From the NCBI GenBank assembly GCA_963777285.1, contig CAVZPR010000002.1, positions 930,001-994,000 of the forward strand: a stretch of 64,000 nucleotides of DNA, written 5' to 3'. Source of the stretch: JAFARE01 sp963777285. GTDB taxonomy: Bacteria > Chloroflexota > Dormibacteria > Aeolococcales > Aeolococcaceae. The notes beneath the pieces are model-generated. The model saw nothing but the letters and a program-made list of their open reading frames with translations, was not told the origin of the DNA and made no database searches. This document shows, piece after piece, positions 19,447 to 30,662 of this stretch; the stretch's first letter is position 1; each line of letters opens with the position of its first letter. The translations under genes and the position numbers were made by a program.

Positions 19447-19581
19447 CCCTCGCCTTCGCCTCGCCGCGGGAGGTCCGGGGCGGAGATGGGGTGCTGCGGC
19501 ACCTGGCGAAACCTAGCACGAGGTTCAGGCGGCGGGAACGGAGGTGCGCCCGACAAGCCGTAAAGTCGTCGCTGGACGGTC

Positions 19582-20625
19582 ATGAATCGCTTCCGGCTCG
19601 CTCTGCTCGCCGTGGTGGCGCTGATCGCCGTGGTCGTGGTGGTGACCGTGCTGCGGCCCCCGATGCCGCCGGCGCTGTCGGGCACGGCCTCGGCGTCGGT
19701 GATTCCGGAGAGCGAGCGCGCCGCAGCGCCCGACTTCACCGGGGTGGACGCCTGGATCAACAGCCCGCCGCTCAGCGTCGCGGGGCTGCACGGACACGTG
19801 GTGCTGGTCGACTTCTGGACGTTCTCGTGCGTGAACTGCGTCCGCACCCTGCCCCACCTGCGCCAGCTGTACGACGCGTACCGCTCGCGCGGCTTCGTCG
19901 TGGTCGGGGTGCACTCCCCGGAGTTCGACTTCGAGAAACCGGTGGCCAACGTGCGCGCTGCGGTGCGGCGGCTGGACGTGACCTGGCCGGTGGCGGTCGA
20001 TTCCGAGATGGCCACCTGGAACGCCTACGGCAACCAGTACTGGCCTGCCGAGTACCTGATCGACCAGCAGGGCCGGGTCGCGTACTTCTATTTCGGCGAG
20101 GGCGCGTACGCGCAGACCGAGGCGGCCGTCGCCTCGCTGCTGGGGGCGCCGCCGATGGCTGGCGCCGTGCCCACGGCCGTTCCCCAGGACATCACGCCCG
20201 AGCTGTACGCCGGCAGTGAGCGCGGCCAGCTGGCGGACGGTGAGGGCTACGGCCCGCAGGGCGTGCCCGTCACCTATCCGGACCGGGGTGCGCCGCGGCA
20301 GCAGGACACGATCCTGCTGGCGGGCACCTGGACCGACGAGGGTCAGTACCTCGTCGCCGGCGCCAACGCCCGCGTGCGGCTCAACTTCCACGCGGACACC
20401 GTCTACGTGGTGGCCGGGACCACCCGGCGAGCGCTGCCGGTGTCGGTCAGCCTCGACGGCGCCGCGGTGCCGCCGCGCCTGGCCGCCGCGGCGCTGCACG
20501 GGTCCGGCTTCCTGGTCACCCGCCAGGACCTCTACCCGCTGCTGGCGGGCGTCCCCCCGGGGTATCACGCGATCGACCTCGCCGTCCCGGCCGGGTTCCA
20601 GCTCTACACCTTCACCTTCGGCTGA
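19582..20625 (+). CDS. Thioredoxin-fold protein (TlpA/DipZ C-terminal type), membrane-anchored
   Basis: 347 residues. An N-terminal membrane anchor (about 5-27) is followed by a thioredoxin-like domain (about 50-190) with a Cys83-Val-Asn-Cys86 redox site inside FWTFSCVNCVRTL, and a C-terminal beta-rich domain (about 225-345). This order and active site match the periplasmic half of DipZ, where the C-terminal domain resembles a carbohydrate-binding module. It probably receives electrons from the CcdA-like protein encoded next (TGATG overlap). A TAAAGT box ends 15 nt before the ATG. Confidence 0.88.
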   Translation: MNRFRLALLAVVALIAVVVVVTVLRPPMPPALSGTASASVIPESERAAAPDFTGVDAWINSPPLSVAGLHGHVVLVDFWTFSCVNCVRTLPHLRQLYDAYRSRGFVVVGVHSPEFDFEKPVANVRAAVRRLDVTWPVAVDSEMATWNAYGNQYWPAEYLIDQQGRVAYFYFGEGAYAQTEAAVASLLGAPPMAGAVPTAVPQDITPELYAGSERGQLADGEGYGPQGVPVTYPDRGAPRQQDTILLAGTWTDEGQYLVAGANARVRLNFHADTVYVVAGTTRRALPVSVSLDGAAVPPRLAAAALHGSGFLVTRQDLYPLLAGVPPGYHAIDLAVPAGFQLYTFTFG

Positions 20626-21362
20626 TGCTCACGCTGGGCGCGCTCGTGGCCACCTTCGTGGCCGGGCTGGCGTCCTTCATCGCGCCCTGCACGGCGCCGC
20701 TCCTCCCCGCCTACCTGGCGTGCGTTTCGGGCGCCGGCGCGGCCGACCTCACCGACGCCGGCCGGCGGCGCGGCTTCCGCGCGCGGCTGCTCCTCGGGTC
20801 GCTGCTGTACGTCGCCGGCTTCACCTGCGTCTTCGTGGTGCTCGGGCTCAGCGCCGGCGGCCTGGCGCGGCTCGCCACCGGCCCAGGGAGCGGCCGCGCC
20901 GTCGAGATCGTGGGGGGCATCCTGGTCGCGCTCTTCGGCCTGGCGATCTGCGGGGTGGTGCGCGCGGGCCCGCTGCAGCGCGTCTACAGCCTCCAGCTTC
21001 CCGAGCGCCTGCGCCGCCGCGGCGTGTCCGGCGCCTTCCTGGTGGGGGCGGTGTTCGGCCTCGGCTGGACGCCGTGCGTCGGGCCGTACCTCGCGGCCGC
21101 GCTCACCCTGGCGGCGGTCAGCTCGCACGCCGCCGCCGGCGCCCTGCTGTTGGTCGCCTACTCGATCGGCCTCGGGATGCCGTTCGTCATCGTCGCCCTC
21201 CTCTGGGCTTCGCTCCCCGAGCTGCCGCGGCGCATCAGCCGCCTCGCCCGCCCCCTGACGCTCGCCGGCGGCGTCGCCACCGTCGCCCTCGGCATCCTGG
21301 TCGCCACCGGCGCCTACAGCCACCTCACCTCGTACCTCGCGCAGCTGTCGACGCCGCACTGA
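20625..21362 (+). CDS. ccdA: CcdA/DsbD-type membrane thiol-disulfide transporter
   Basis: 245 residues, about six membrane segments. It carries reducing equivalents from cytoplasmic thioredoxin across the membrane. The redox Cys of ASFIAPCTAPLLPAYL (near 20) and of GLGWTPCVGPYL (near 145) are the two conserved positions of the CcdA/DsbD beta domain. It overlaps the thioredoxin-fold gene and forms with it a split version of DipZ. Its targets might be cytochrome c maturation or exported protein thiols; no other cytochrome maturation genes are in the window. Confidence 0.9.
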   Translation: MLTLGALVATFVAGLASFIAPCTAPLLPAYLACVSGAGAADLTDAGRRRGFRARLLLGSLLYVAGFTCVFVVLGLSAGGLARLATGPGSGRAVEIVGGILVALFGLAICGVVRAGPLQRVYSLQLPERLRRRGVSGAFLVGAVFGLGWTPCVGPYLAAALTLAAVSSHAAAGALLLVAYSIGLGMPFVIVALLWASLPELPRRISRLARPLTLAGGVATVALGILVATGAYSHLTSYLAQLSTPH

Positions 21363-21370
21363 GGGTCGTT

Positions 21371-21538
21371 TGCGGCGGTGCGGCGGCGGGCGAGGGCCCC
21401 TCCGGCTCTTCTGCGGCGGTGCGGTGAGGTCCCGAAGGGGGCCTGTCGGAGCCGCGGCGGTCCCCGCGGCGAGACTCGAAGGCGAGACGCCGCCAGGCGT
21501 CGAGACCTGTACCCCGCAGGGACCCTCACCGCACCGCC
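21371..21538. repeat. Palindromic repeat, family B copy 2 (with duplicated left arm)
   Basis: Between ccdA and acnA. The main palindrome spans 21415-21538: its left arm (21415-21433) pairs with 21519-21538 at about 19 positions with one bulge. The core 21444-21510 matches family B copy 1; one hairpin is GACGCC/GGCGTC here, against GACGGC/GCCGTC there, a compensatory change. The left-arm sequence TGCGGCGGTGCGG occurs twice (21371 and 21412), suggesting a partial tandem duplication. Confidence 0.8.
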
Positions 21539-21589
21539 ATACCAACCGGCGTTCGAGCGGCGTTGCGCGAGTGCGAAGATGGGGGTGCG

Positions 21590-24343
<2,754 letters not shown>

Positions 24344-24393
24344 GGCACCAACCCCTGCCTGGGATTTCCCACTTCACGCGGGGGTAATCGGAC

Positions 24394-24399
24394 TATAGT
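24394..24399 (+). promoter_or_regulatory. Candidate -10 box (TATAGT)
   Basis: TATAGT ends 11 nt before the ATG at 24411, with no ribosome site between. It would give an mRNA with a leader of only a few bases. Confidence 0.5.
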
Positions 24400-24410
24400 C
24401 GCAACTGCAG

Positions 24411-25109
24411 ATGTCCACACTGGCCCTGCTGGCGCTCGTCGCCGGCATCGCAATCCTGGCCGCCATTGCCGGCGCTGTCGTCGCGTGGTCGGGTGTCCGC
24501 CGCTCGCAGGCCATCCGCTCCTTCGCCTCCGCCCACGGGATGTCGTACATGGGCAGCACCTGGGTTCTGGGCGACTGCGACTTCGCGCTCTTCCAGAAGG
24601 GATACCGCCGTGCCTGGAACAACGTGGTCAGCGGCACCTGGAACAGCACGACGCTGGTCTACGCGGACTACCAGTTCACCGAGGGCAGCGGGCGCTCGCG
24701 GCAGACGTACATCTTCTCGATCGCGGTGAGCGACCTCGGATGCCAGATGCCGGTCGTCGACGTGACCTCGCGCAGCCTGGTGGGCGAGCTGGCCGAGGAG
24801 CTGGGCGTGCACGGCCTCGAGTTCGAGTCGGAGGAGTTCAACCGGCGCTACGTGGTCGAGTCCGAGGACGAGCGCTTCGCGTTCGAGCTCATCGACGCGC
24901 GGATGATCGAGGTGCTCCTCGTTCTGCCGCCGGGGACGCACGTGCAGTTCGGTCCGAGCCGCATGGTGGTCTGGGGTCACCGCCTGGCGCCGGCCGCGCT
25001 CGCCTCGATCCTCGACGCGGCGGCGGCGCTGGATCAGCAGGTTCCGGTGGTCGTGCGGCACGACTACGGCACGCCCGCGGCGGCCGTGTCGGGCGGCACC
25101 GTTTCCTGA
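24411..25109 (+). CDS. Membrane-anchored hypothetical protein (DUF3137-like)
   Basis: 232 residues. One N-terminal membrane segment (about 3-27) is followed by a soluble alpha/beta domain. Features include RSFASAHGMSYMGSTW, YRRAWNNVVSG and a predicted strand-rich middle. The overall form and its position directly before lemA resemble DUF3137 proteins, which often sit beside LemA genes. Function unknown; family assignment tentative. Confidence 0.6.
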   Translation: MSTLALLALVAGIAILAAIAGAVVAWSGVRRSQAIRSFASAHGMSYMGSTWVLGDCDFALFQKGYRRAWNNVVSGTWNSTTLVYADYQFTEGSGRSRQTYIFSIAVSDLGCQMPVVDVTSRSLVGELAEELGVHGLEFESEEFNRRYVVESEDERFAFELIDARMIEVLLVLPPGTHVQFGPSRMVVWGHRLAPAALASILDAAAALDQQVPVVVRHDYGTPAAAVSGGTVS

Positions 25110-25141
25110 GACCCGGCGCCACCCGAGCGCTCGATAACCGG

Positions 25142-25147
25142 TAGGCT
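25142..25147 (+). promoter_or_regulatory. Candidate -10 box (TAGGCT) upstream of lemA
   Basis: Unlike most genes here, lemA has a conventional leader of about 30 nt: TAGGCT at 25142-25147, then a GAGGAG ribosome site at 25172-25177 before the GTG at 25184. Confidence 0.4.
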
Positions 25148-25183
25148 AGAGGCTCAGGGTCCGCGGGCACCGAGGAGACGGGC

Positions 25184-25870
25184 GTGGTAGTCCTCATCGT
25201 CGTTCTGGTCGTCATCGCGCTCGTGGTGCTGGCCTTCATCGCCTCCTACAACCGCTTCGTCGCGCAGCGCAATGCGGTGCAGAACTCGTGGGCGGACGTC
25301 GACACCGAGCTCAAGCGGCGCTACGACCTGGTGCCCAACCTCGTGTCCACGGTGCAGGGCTACGCGGCGCACGAGCGCGGCGTCTTCGAGGAGGTGGCGC
25401 GGGCGCGTTCGGCGGCGCAGTCGGCCCAGGGTCCTGCGGCGGCCTCGGCGACAGAGGGACCGTTCGTCGCCGCGCTGGGACGCCTCATGGCGGTCGCCGA
25501 GAACTACCCGGAGCTGAAGGCCAACCAGAACTTCCTGCAGCTGCAGGCGACGCTGACGGACACCGAGGACCGCATCCAGGCGGCGCGCCGCTTCTACAAC
25601 GCCAACGTGCAGCAGTACAACCGGCGGATCCAGGCGTTCCCCTCCAACATCATCGCCAGCAGCTTCAACTTCAAGCCCGCCGACTTCTTCCAGATCGCCC
25701 CAGCGGAGCGAGCGGTGGAGGGCGAGCCGCCCAAGGTGGACTTCAGCGCCATCACCAGCGGGGTGTACGGCAGCCCCGCGCAGCCGGCCGCCCCGGTCAC
25801 TCCCGCGCCCGCAACGACGCCCGCGCCCGCCGAGTCGCAGCCGAGCTCCGAGACCCCTCCGGGCACCTAG
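25184..25870 (+). CDS. lemA: LemA family protein
   Basis: 228 residues. An N-terminal membrane segment (about 1-20) is followed by the LemA helical domain, with signatures YNRFVAQRNAVQNSWADVD, LKRRYDLVPNLV and YNANVQQYNRRIQAFPSN. The C-terminal 40 residues are Pro/Ala/Thr-rich and probably disordered. LemA proteins have an N-terminus-out topology with most of the chain cytoplasmic; the cellular role is not established. GTG start with a clear ribosome site. Confidence 0.93.
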   Translation: MVVLIVVLVVIALVVLAFIASYNRFVAQRNAVQNSWADVDTELKRRYDLVPNLVSTVQGYAAHERGVFEEVARARSAAQSAQGPAAASATEGPFVAALGRLMAVAENYPELKANQNFLQLQATLTDTEDRIQAARRFYNANVQQYNRRIQAFPSNIIASSFNFKPADFFQIAPAERAVEGEPPKVDFSAITSGVYGSPAQPAAPVTPAPATTPAPAESQPSSETPPGT

Positions 25871-25976
25871 CGTTCGCCGGCGACCGGCAGTTGTCGCCGC
25901 CCCTCCCCATCCTTACACTGCGAACGGACGTGCGTCCAGGTCGCTTCAGCACACACTCCACTCCGAGGACCCGCCG

Positions 25977-27690
25977 GTGAAGCCAGCGCCCCGCAGGTGG
26001 CATCTCACGGAGGCCGCGCCGCTGCCCGGCTACCATCCGGTGCTCGGTCGAGTGCTCGCCGCCCGTGGACACGACGCCCGCAGTGCCGCCACCCTGCTCG
26101 ACGCCGGGGCGGCCTTCCACGACCCCTTCGCCCTGCCAGGCATGCGCGAAGGGGTCGCCGCGATCCGACGAACCCTCGAGGAGCGGGGGAAGGTCGCCGT
26201 GTACGGCGACTACGACGCGGACGGAGTCACCGCCTGCGCCATGCTCACGCGTGCGCTGCGCGCCGCCGGCGCTGAGGTCGTGCCCTACATCCCCAACCGC
26301 ATGAACGAGGGCTACGGGCTCCACGCCGCGGCCCTGGCCGAGCTGGCCAGCGCCGGCGTGTCATGCGTCATCACCGTCGACTGCGGCACCAGCAGCGTCG
26401 AGGTGGCCGCGGGGCGCCCCGCCGGCATGCGCCTCGTGGTGACGGACCACCACCTGCCGCTGGCGCCGCGCGGGACCGCTCCGCAGCTGGCGCCGGTCGA
26501 CGCGCTGATCAACCCCAAGCTGCCCGGCTCGCTGTATCCGTTCGACGGGCTCGCCGGCGCCGGCGTGGCCCTCAAGCTGGTGCAGGCGCTCGAGGAGGCG
26601 GGTGTGCTGCCGCCTGAGACCGCGGCCGCGTCGCTGGGCCTGGCCGCGCTCGGGACGATCGCCGACATGATGCCGCTGGCCGGAGAGAACCGGGTCATCG
26701 TGCGCCAGGGGCTGGCGGTCATGGCCGGCCTGCCCGGGGTGCGCGCCCTGTGCGCCGCGGCATCGCTGCGGCTGCCGCCACGCGCCGCGGACGTCGCGTT
26801 CGGCCTGGGGCCTCGCATCAACGCCGCGGGACGCATGGAGGACGCGCGGCTGGCGCTGCAGCTCTGCCTCTGCGACGAGGAGGCCGAGGCGGCCGAGCTC
26901 GCCGCCGGGCTCGAAGAGCAGAACCGCCGCCGCCAGCGCGCGGTGGCGGTGGCCATGGACGAGGCCGAGCTGCAGGTCGCCGCGCTCGACGACGACGCGG
27001 CGGCGATCGTGGTCGGCGATCCGGGATGGCCGATGGGCATCGTGGGGCTGGTGGCCGGCCGTCTGGCGGAGCGCTACGCGCGCCCCGCGTTCGTGGTCTG
27101 CCTCGACCCGGCGGAGGCGAAGGGCAGCGCGCGGTCCGCGTCCGGCGTGCACATCGTGCAGGCGCTCGACGGGGCGGCGCCGGCGCTGCTCCGCTACGGG
27201 GGTCACGTCGCCGCCGCGGGGTTCAGTCTCGAGGCAGCGCGATTCGACGAGTTTCGGCGCCTGGTGTGCGAATCGACCGTCGCGCAGCTCGAGGGCCGTG
27301 CGCGCGAGCGAGTTTTTGCCATAGACAGCAATATCTCGGTGGCGGATGCGACGCCGGTGCTGTGCCGCGAGCTGGCGATGCTGGAGCCGTGCGGCCAGGG
27401 GAATCAGGCGCCGCTGCTCTCGCTGGGCGCTGCACGCGTGCTCGGCACGACGCCGTTCGGCGCCGAGTCGCAGCACCTTCGCGTGGTGCTCGCGGCGGGG
27501 AGCGGTGTCCTCGAGGCGACCGCCTTCTTCAAGCCGCACCTCGCCGCGCATCTGCCGCGCGGCCGCGTGGTGGACGCGTGCTTCTCGCTGGAGCTCGAAC
27601 TCCTGGCAGGGGCAGGAACGGGTCCGGGCTCGCCTTCGCGACATGCGCCCCGCGGCGGTGTCGGAGCTGCGGCTCGCCGCCGCGGTCTGA
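25977..27690 (+). CDS. recJ: Single-stranded-DNA exonuclease RecJ (apparent frameshift near 27598)
   Basis: A 5'-3' ssDNA exonuclease of recombination and mismatch repair. DHH motifs are present: VYGDYDADGVTA (near residue 76), ITVDCGTSS and VVTDHHLP; DHHA1 and OB-type regions follow. Up to 27597 the frame is normal. After that the natural frame runs on to 27827 as Arg/Pro-rich sequence overlapping the next gene. If one A of the GAA at 27597-27599 is dropped, the protein continues LELDSWQGQERVRARLRDM, a typical RecJ C-terminus, and stops at 27688-27690. I annotate that extent; a sequencing error or a real frameshift could be the cause. Start GTG at 25977. Confidence 0.88.
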
Positions 27691-27715
27691 GGGGCAGCGC
27701 GCCGCGTCTTTCCTG

Positions 27716-27744
27716 TTGCCCCGCCCCCGGGGCGGTGCTAGCGT
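27716..27744 (+). promoter_or_regulatory. Promoter for leaderless cobB (-35 TTGCCC, -10 TAGCGT)
   Basis: TTGCCC (27716-27721) and TAGCGT (27739-27744) are 17 bp apart, the ideal spacing. The -10 ends 10 nt before the GTG at 27755. Confidence 0.55.
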
Positions 27745-27754
27745 CGGCGGTGCA

Positions 27755-29206
27755 GTGCTCGAGGAGGTCGGCGTCCCGCGCCTCGTGGTCGCGGGCGTCA
27801 GCTCCGGCTCCGGCAAGACGTCGATAACCCTCGGCCTGGTCGCGGCGCTGCGCAGCCGGGGCAGGACCGTGCAGACGTTCAAGGTCGGACCCGACTTCAT
27901 CGACTGCGCCTACCTCGCCCACGCCAGCCGGCGACCCTGTCGCAACGTCAACTCCTGGATGCTGGGCGATGCCGGGCTGCGACGCTCCCTGGCGCAGGGC
28001 ATCGTCGGCGCCGACTGCGCCGTCATCGAAGGCGTTGGCGGCATCTTCGACGGGCACGGCATGGGCGGCGACGCGGGCTCCCAGCTGCCGCGGTCGTTCC
28101 CGGGCAGCACGGCGGAAGTGGCCCGGCTGATCGCCGCGCCGGTGCTGCTGGTGCTCGACGCCGGGTCTGTCGGCGAGACGGCGGCGGCGATCGCCCTGGG
28201 CGTCAAGCAGCTCGACGCGGGCGCGAACGTGGTGGGCGTGATCCTCAACAACGTGCCCAGCGAGTACCGCCGCCGGGTCATCGAAGACGCAATCTGGAAC
28301 CTTGCGCAGCTGCCGGTGCTGGGCGCTCTGCCACACCTCGACGCGGTGCACATCCCCGAGCTGCGCACGGGTCTGCTCCCCCTGCTGCAGAACCCCCACG
28401 TCGACCACGCCATCGACCAGCTCGGCGCCGCGGTGTCGCGCCACTGCGACGTCGACCTGATCGAGCGCCTTATGGCCCGCGCCAAGCCGCTGCACCTGGG
28501 CAGTCCGCGACGCCGCCCCGCGCCGAGCGAGCCGGTGCGCGTCGGCGTGGCGTTCGACGACGCCTTCTGCTTCTACTACGCCGAAAACCTAGAGCTGCTC
28601 GAGGAATCCGGCGCCGAGATCGTCACCTTCTCACCGCTGGACGACCGCGCGCTGCCGCGCGACGTCGACGCGCTGTACCTCGGCGGCGGCGTCTCGGAGA
28701 CGTACGTGGCACGGCTGTCCGGCAACCGCGCCTTCGTGGAGTCGTTCAGGCGCGCACAGGCGCAGGGCGTCCCGACCTACGCGGAATGCGGCGGACTGCT
28801 GTACTGCGCACGCAGCCTGCGCACCAGCGACGGGTCGGTGCATCCCATGGCGGCGACGATCCCGGTCGACATCGCCTTGGAGGCGGGAACGCTGCACAGC
28901 GGCTACCGCGACCTGCGCATCGCGTCGACGTGCATCCTCGGACCCACGGGCACCCGGCTCCGTGGCCACGAGTTTCACTTCGCGCGGCTGCTGTCCGGCG
29001 CCGAGGGACTCTCGCCCGCGTACACCATGCACGACGGCGACGGAGAGCCGCTCGGCTGCGAGGGCTGGGCGGGCGGCAGCATGGTCGCCTCGTTCGTCCA
29101 CCTGCACTTCGGGCAGGATCCGGCGCTGGCCGAGCGCCTCGTCGACGCGGCGCGCCGCGCGCGGTCCCGGCGTCTGCATCGAGCGGCGGAGCTGTCGACC
29201 GTCTGA
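27755..29206 (+). CDS. cobB: Cobyrinate a,c-diamide synthase (CobB/CbiA)
   Basis: 483 residues. It amidates the a and c side chains of cobyrinate (or its hydrogenobyrinate equivalent) with glutamine and ATP in corrin synthesis. The N-terminal P-loop domain has VVAGVSSGSGKTSITLGL and KVGPDFID; the C-terminal class I glutaminase domain has its Cys (about 345) in YAECGGLLY and a final His in the ASFVHLHFG segment. Whether it acts in the aerobic or anaerobic route cannot be told. NrdJ and a mutase B12 subunit in the same window are users of the cofactor. Start GTG at 27755. Confidence 0.94.
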   Translation: MLEEVGVPRLVVAGVSSGSGKTSITLGLVAALRSRGRTVQTFKVGPDFIDCAYLAHASRRPCRNVNSWMLGDAGLRRSLAQGIVGADCAVIEGVGGIFDGHGMGGDAGSQLPRSFPGSTAEVARLIAAPVLLVLDAGSVGETAAAIALGVKQLDAGANVVGVILNNVPSEYRRRVIEDAIWNLAQLPVLGALPHLDAVHIPELRTGLLPLLQNPHVDHAIDQLGAAVSRHCDVDLIERLMARAKPLHLGSPRRRPAPSEPVRVGVAFDDAFCFYYAENLELLEESGAEIVTFSPLDDRALPRDVDALYLGGGVSETYVARLSGNRAFVESFRRAQAQGVPTYAECGGLLYCARSLRTSDGSVHPMAATIPVDIALEAGTLHSGYRDLRIASTCILGPTGTRLRGHEFHFARLLSGAEGLSPAYTMHDGDGEPLGCEGWAGGSMVASFVHLHFGQDPALAERLVDAARRARSRRLHRAAELSTV

Positions 29207-29247
29207 CCGCGCCGCGGCACGGCGGCTGCCCACCCACGCGCCCGGTG

Positions 29248-29253
29248 TAGGCT
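29248..29253 (+). promoter_or_regulatory. Candidate -10 box (TAGGCT) for leaderless AAA+ gene
   Basis: TAGGCT ends 8 nt before the ATG at 29262; no ribosome site is visible. Confidence 0.5.
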
Positions 29254-29261
29254 GGGTCGCG

Positions 29262-30662
29262 ATGCCCGAGGCCCCCGCGACCGTCGGCGAGCTGCGCCGT
29301 TCCGAATATCGCGTCCTGCCGGTCAAGGCCGAGCTGCGCAAGAACCTGATGCGCCGCCTCGCTGCCGGCGACGAGCTGTTTCCCGGCATACGCGGCTACG
29401 GCAACTCCGTGATTCCACAGATGGAGAACGCGATCCTCGCCGGGCAGGACATTGTGCTCCTGGGCGAGCGGGGACAGGCGAAGTCGCGCCTCATCCGTGC
29501 GCTGACGTCGCTGCTCGACGACGCGATTCCCGCCATCGAGGGATGCGAGATCAACGACGACCCGTACGCGCCCATCTGCCGCCGCTGCCGCGACCTCGTC
29601 GCCTCGCACGGTGACGCCACGCGCATCGCCTGGCTGGCGCCGGAGCAGCGCTACAGCGAGAAGCTGGCCACCCCCGACACCTCGATCGCCGACCTCATCG
29701 GCGAGGTGGATCCCATACGCGTCGCCGAGGGCCGGTACCTCAGCGACGAGCTGACCATCCACTACGGTCTGATCCCGCGCACCAACCGCGGCATCTTCGC
29801 CATCAACGAGCTGCCCGACCTGGCCGAACGAATCCAGGTGGGCCTGCTCAACATCATCGAGGAGCGCGACGTGCAGATCCGCGGCTACCGGCTGCGGCTG
29901 CCGCTCGACGTGTACGTGGTGGCGACGGCGAACCCGGAGGACTACACCAATCGCGGCCGCATCATCACACCGCTGAAAGACCGCTTCGGCGCGCAGGTGC
30001 GCACGCACTACCCGCGCACGCTCGAGGACGAGATCGCGATCGCGGAACAGGAGCGCACCGTGTTCGACGACACGCCGGTGCCGATCACGGTGCCCGCGTT
30101 CATGAAGGAGATCGTCGCCGAGATCACCCAGGTGGCCCGCCGCCATCCCCAGGTGAACCAGCGCAGCGGCGTGTCGGTGCGCGTCAGCACCGCGAACTAC
30201 GAGAACCTCGGCAGCAACGCGCTGCGACGCGCGCTGCGCACCGGTGAGCGCGAGGCGGTGGCGCGCGTCAGCGACCTTCCCGCCCTGATGGCCTCCACCG
30301 CGGGGAAGATCGAGCTGGAGACGTGGGAGGACGCCGACGACGCGGCGGTGCTGGAGAAGATCGTCAAGACCGCGTGCAACAACGTCTTCCGCCGCCACTT
30401 CACGGCGCAGGAGTTCGCCGACATGGTGCAGCGCTTCGACCGCGGCGGCTTCACCGTCGAGGTGGGCGACGCGCTGCCCGCGTCCGCGTACGCGCAGGCG
30501 CTGGGCGAGCTGCCCGGCGTCGACCGCGCGCGGCAGAAGCTCGGTGAGCCCGGCTCCGAAGGCGCCAACGTGGCGGTGCTGGAGCTGATCCTCGAGGGCC
30601 TGCACCTGGGCAAGCGCCTCAACAAGACCGCGCTCGACGGGAGTGCGGTGTATGGCGGCTGA
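29262..30662 (+). CDS. MoxR/ChlI-like AAA+ ATPase
   Basis: 466 residues. The N-terminal AAA+ core has Walker A LLGERGQAKSRLIRAL (about residue 70), a Walker B-like segment in IFAINELPDLAE, and the sensor segment VYVVATANPEDYTNRGRII. A Cys pair (CRRC near residue 108) lies in an insertion. AAA+ proteins of the Mg-chelatase/MoxR class work with vWA-domain partners to insert metals or remodel target proteins; the partner is encoded next with an 11-nt overlap. The adjacent cobB makes a metal-chelatase or cofactor role thinkable, but no large chelatase subunit is nearby. Confidence 0.85.
   Translation: MPEAPATVGELRRSEYRVLPVKAELRKNLMRRLAAGDELFPGIRGYGNSVIPQMENAILAGQDIVLLGERGQAKSRLIRALTSLLDDAIPAIEGCEINDDPYAPICRRCRDLVASHGDATRIAWLAPEQRYSEKLATPDTSIADLIGEVDPIRVAEGRYLSDELTIHYGLIPRTNRGIFAINELPDLAERIQVGLLNIIEERDVQIRGYRLRLPLDVYVVATANPEDYTNRGRIITPLKDRFGAQVRTHYPRTLEDEIAIAEQERTVFDDTPVPITVPAFMKEIVAEITQVARRHPQVNQRSGVSVRVSTANYENLGSNALRRALRTGEREAVARVSDLPALMASTAGKIELETWEDADDAAVLEKIVKTACNNVFRRHFTAQEFADMVQRFDRGGFTVEVGDALPASAYAQALGELPGVDRARQKLGEPGSEGANVAVLELILEGLHLGKRLNKTALDGSAVYGG

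Noticed and set aside
27640..27705. Third member of repeat family B
   Set aside because: Only a short GTGTCGGAGC-type match within the recJ 3' end; the hairpins and arms of the family are absent.
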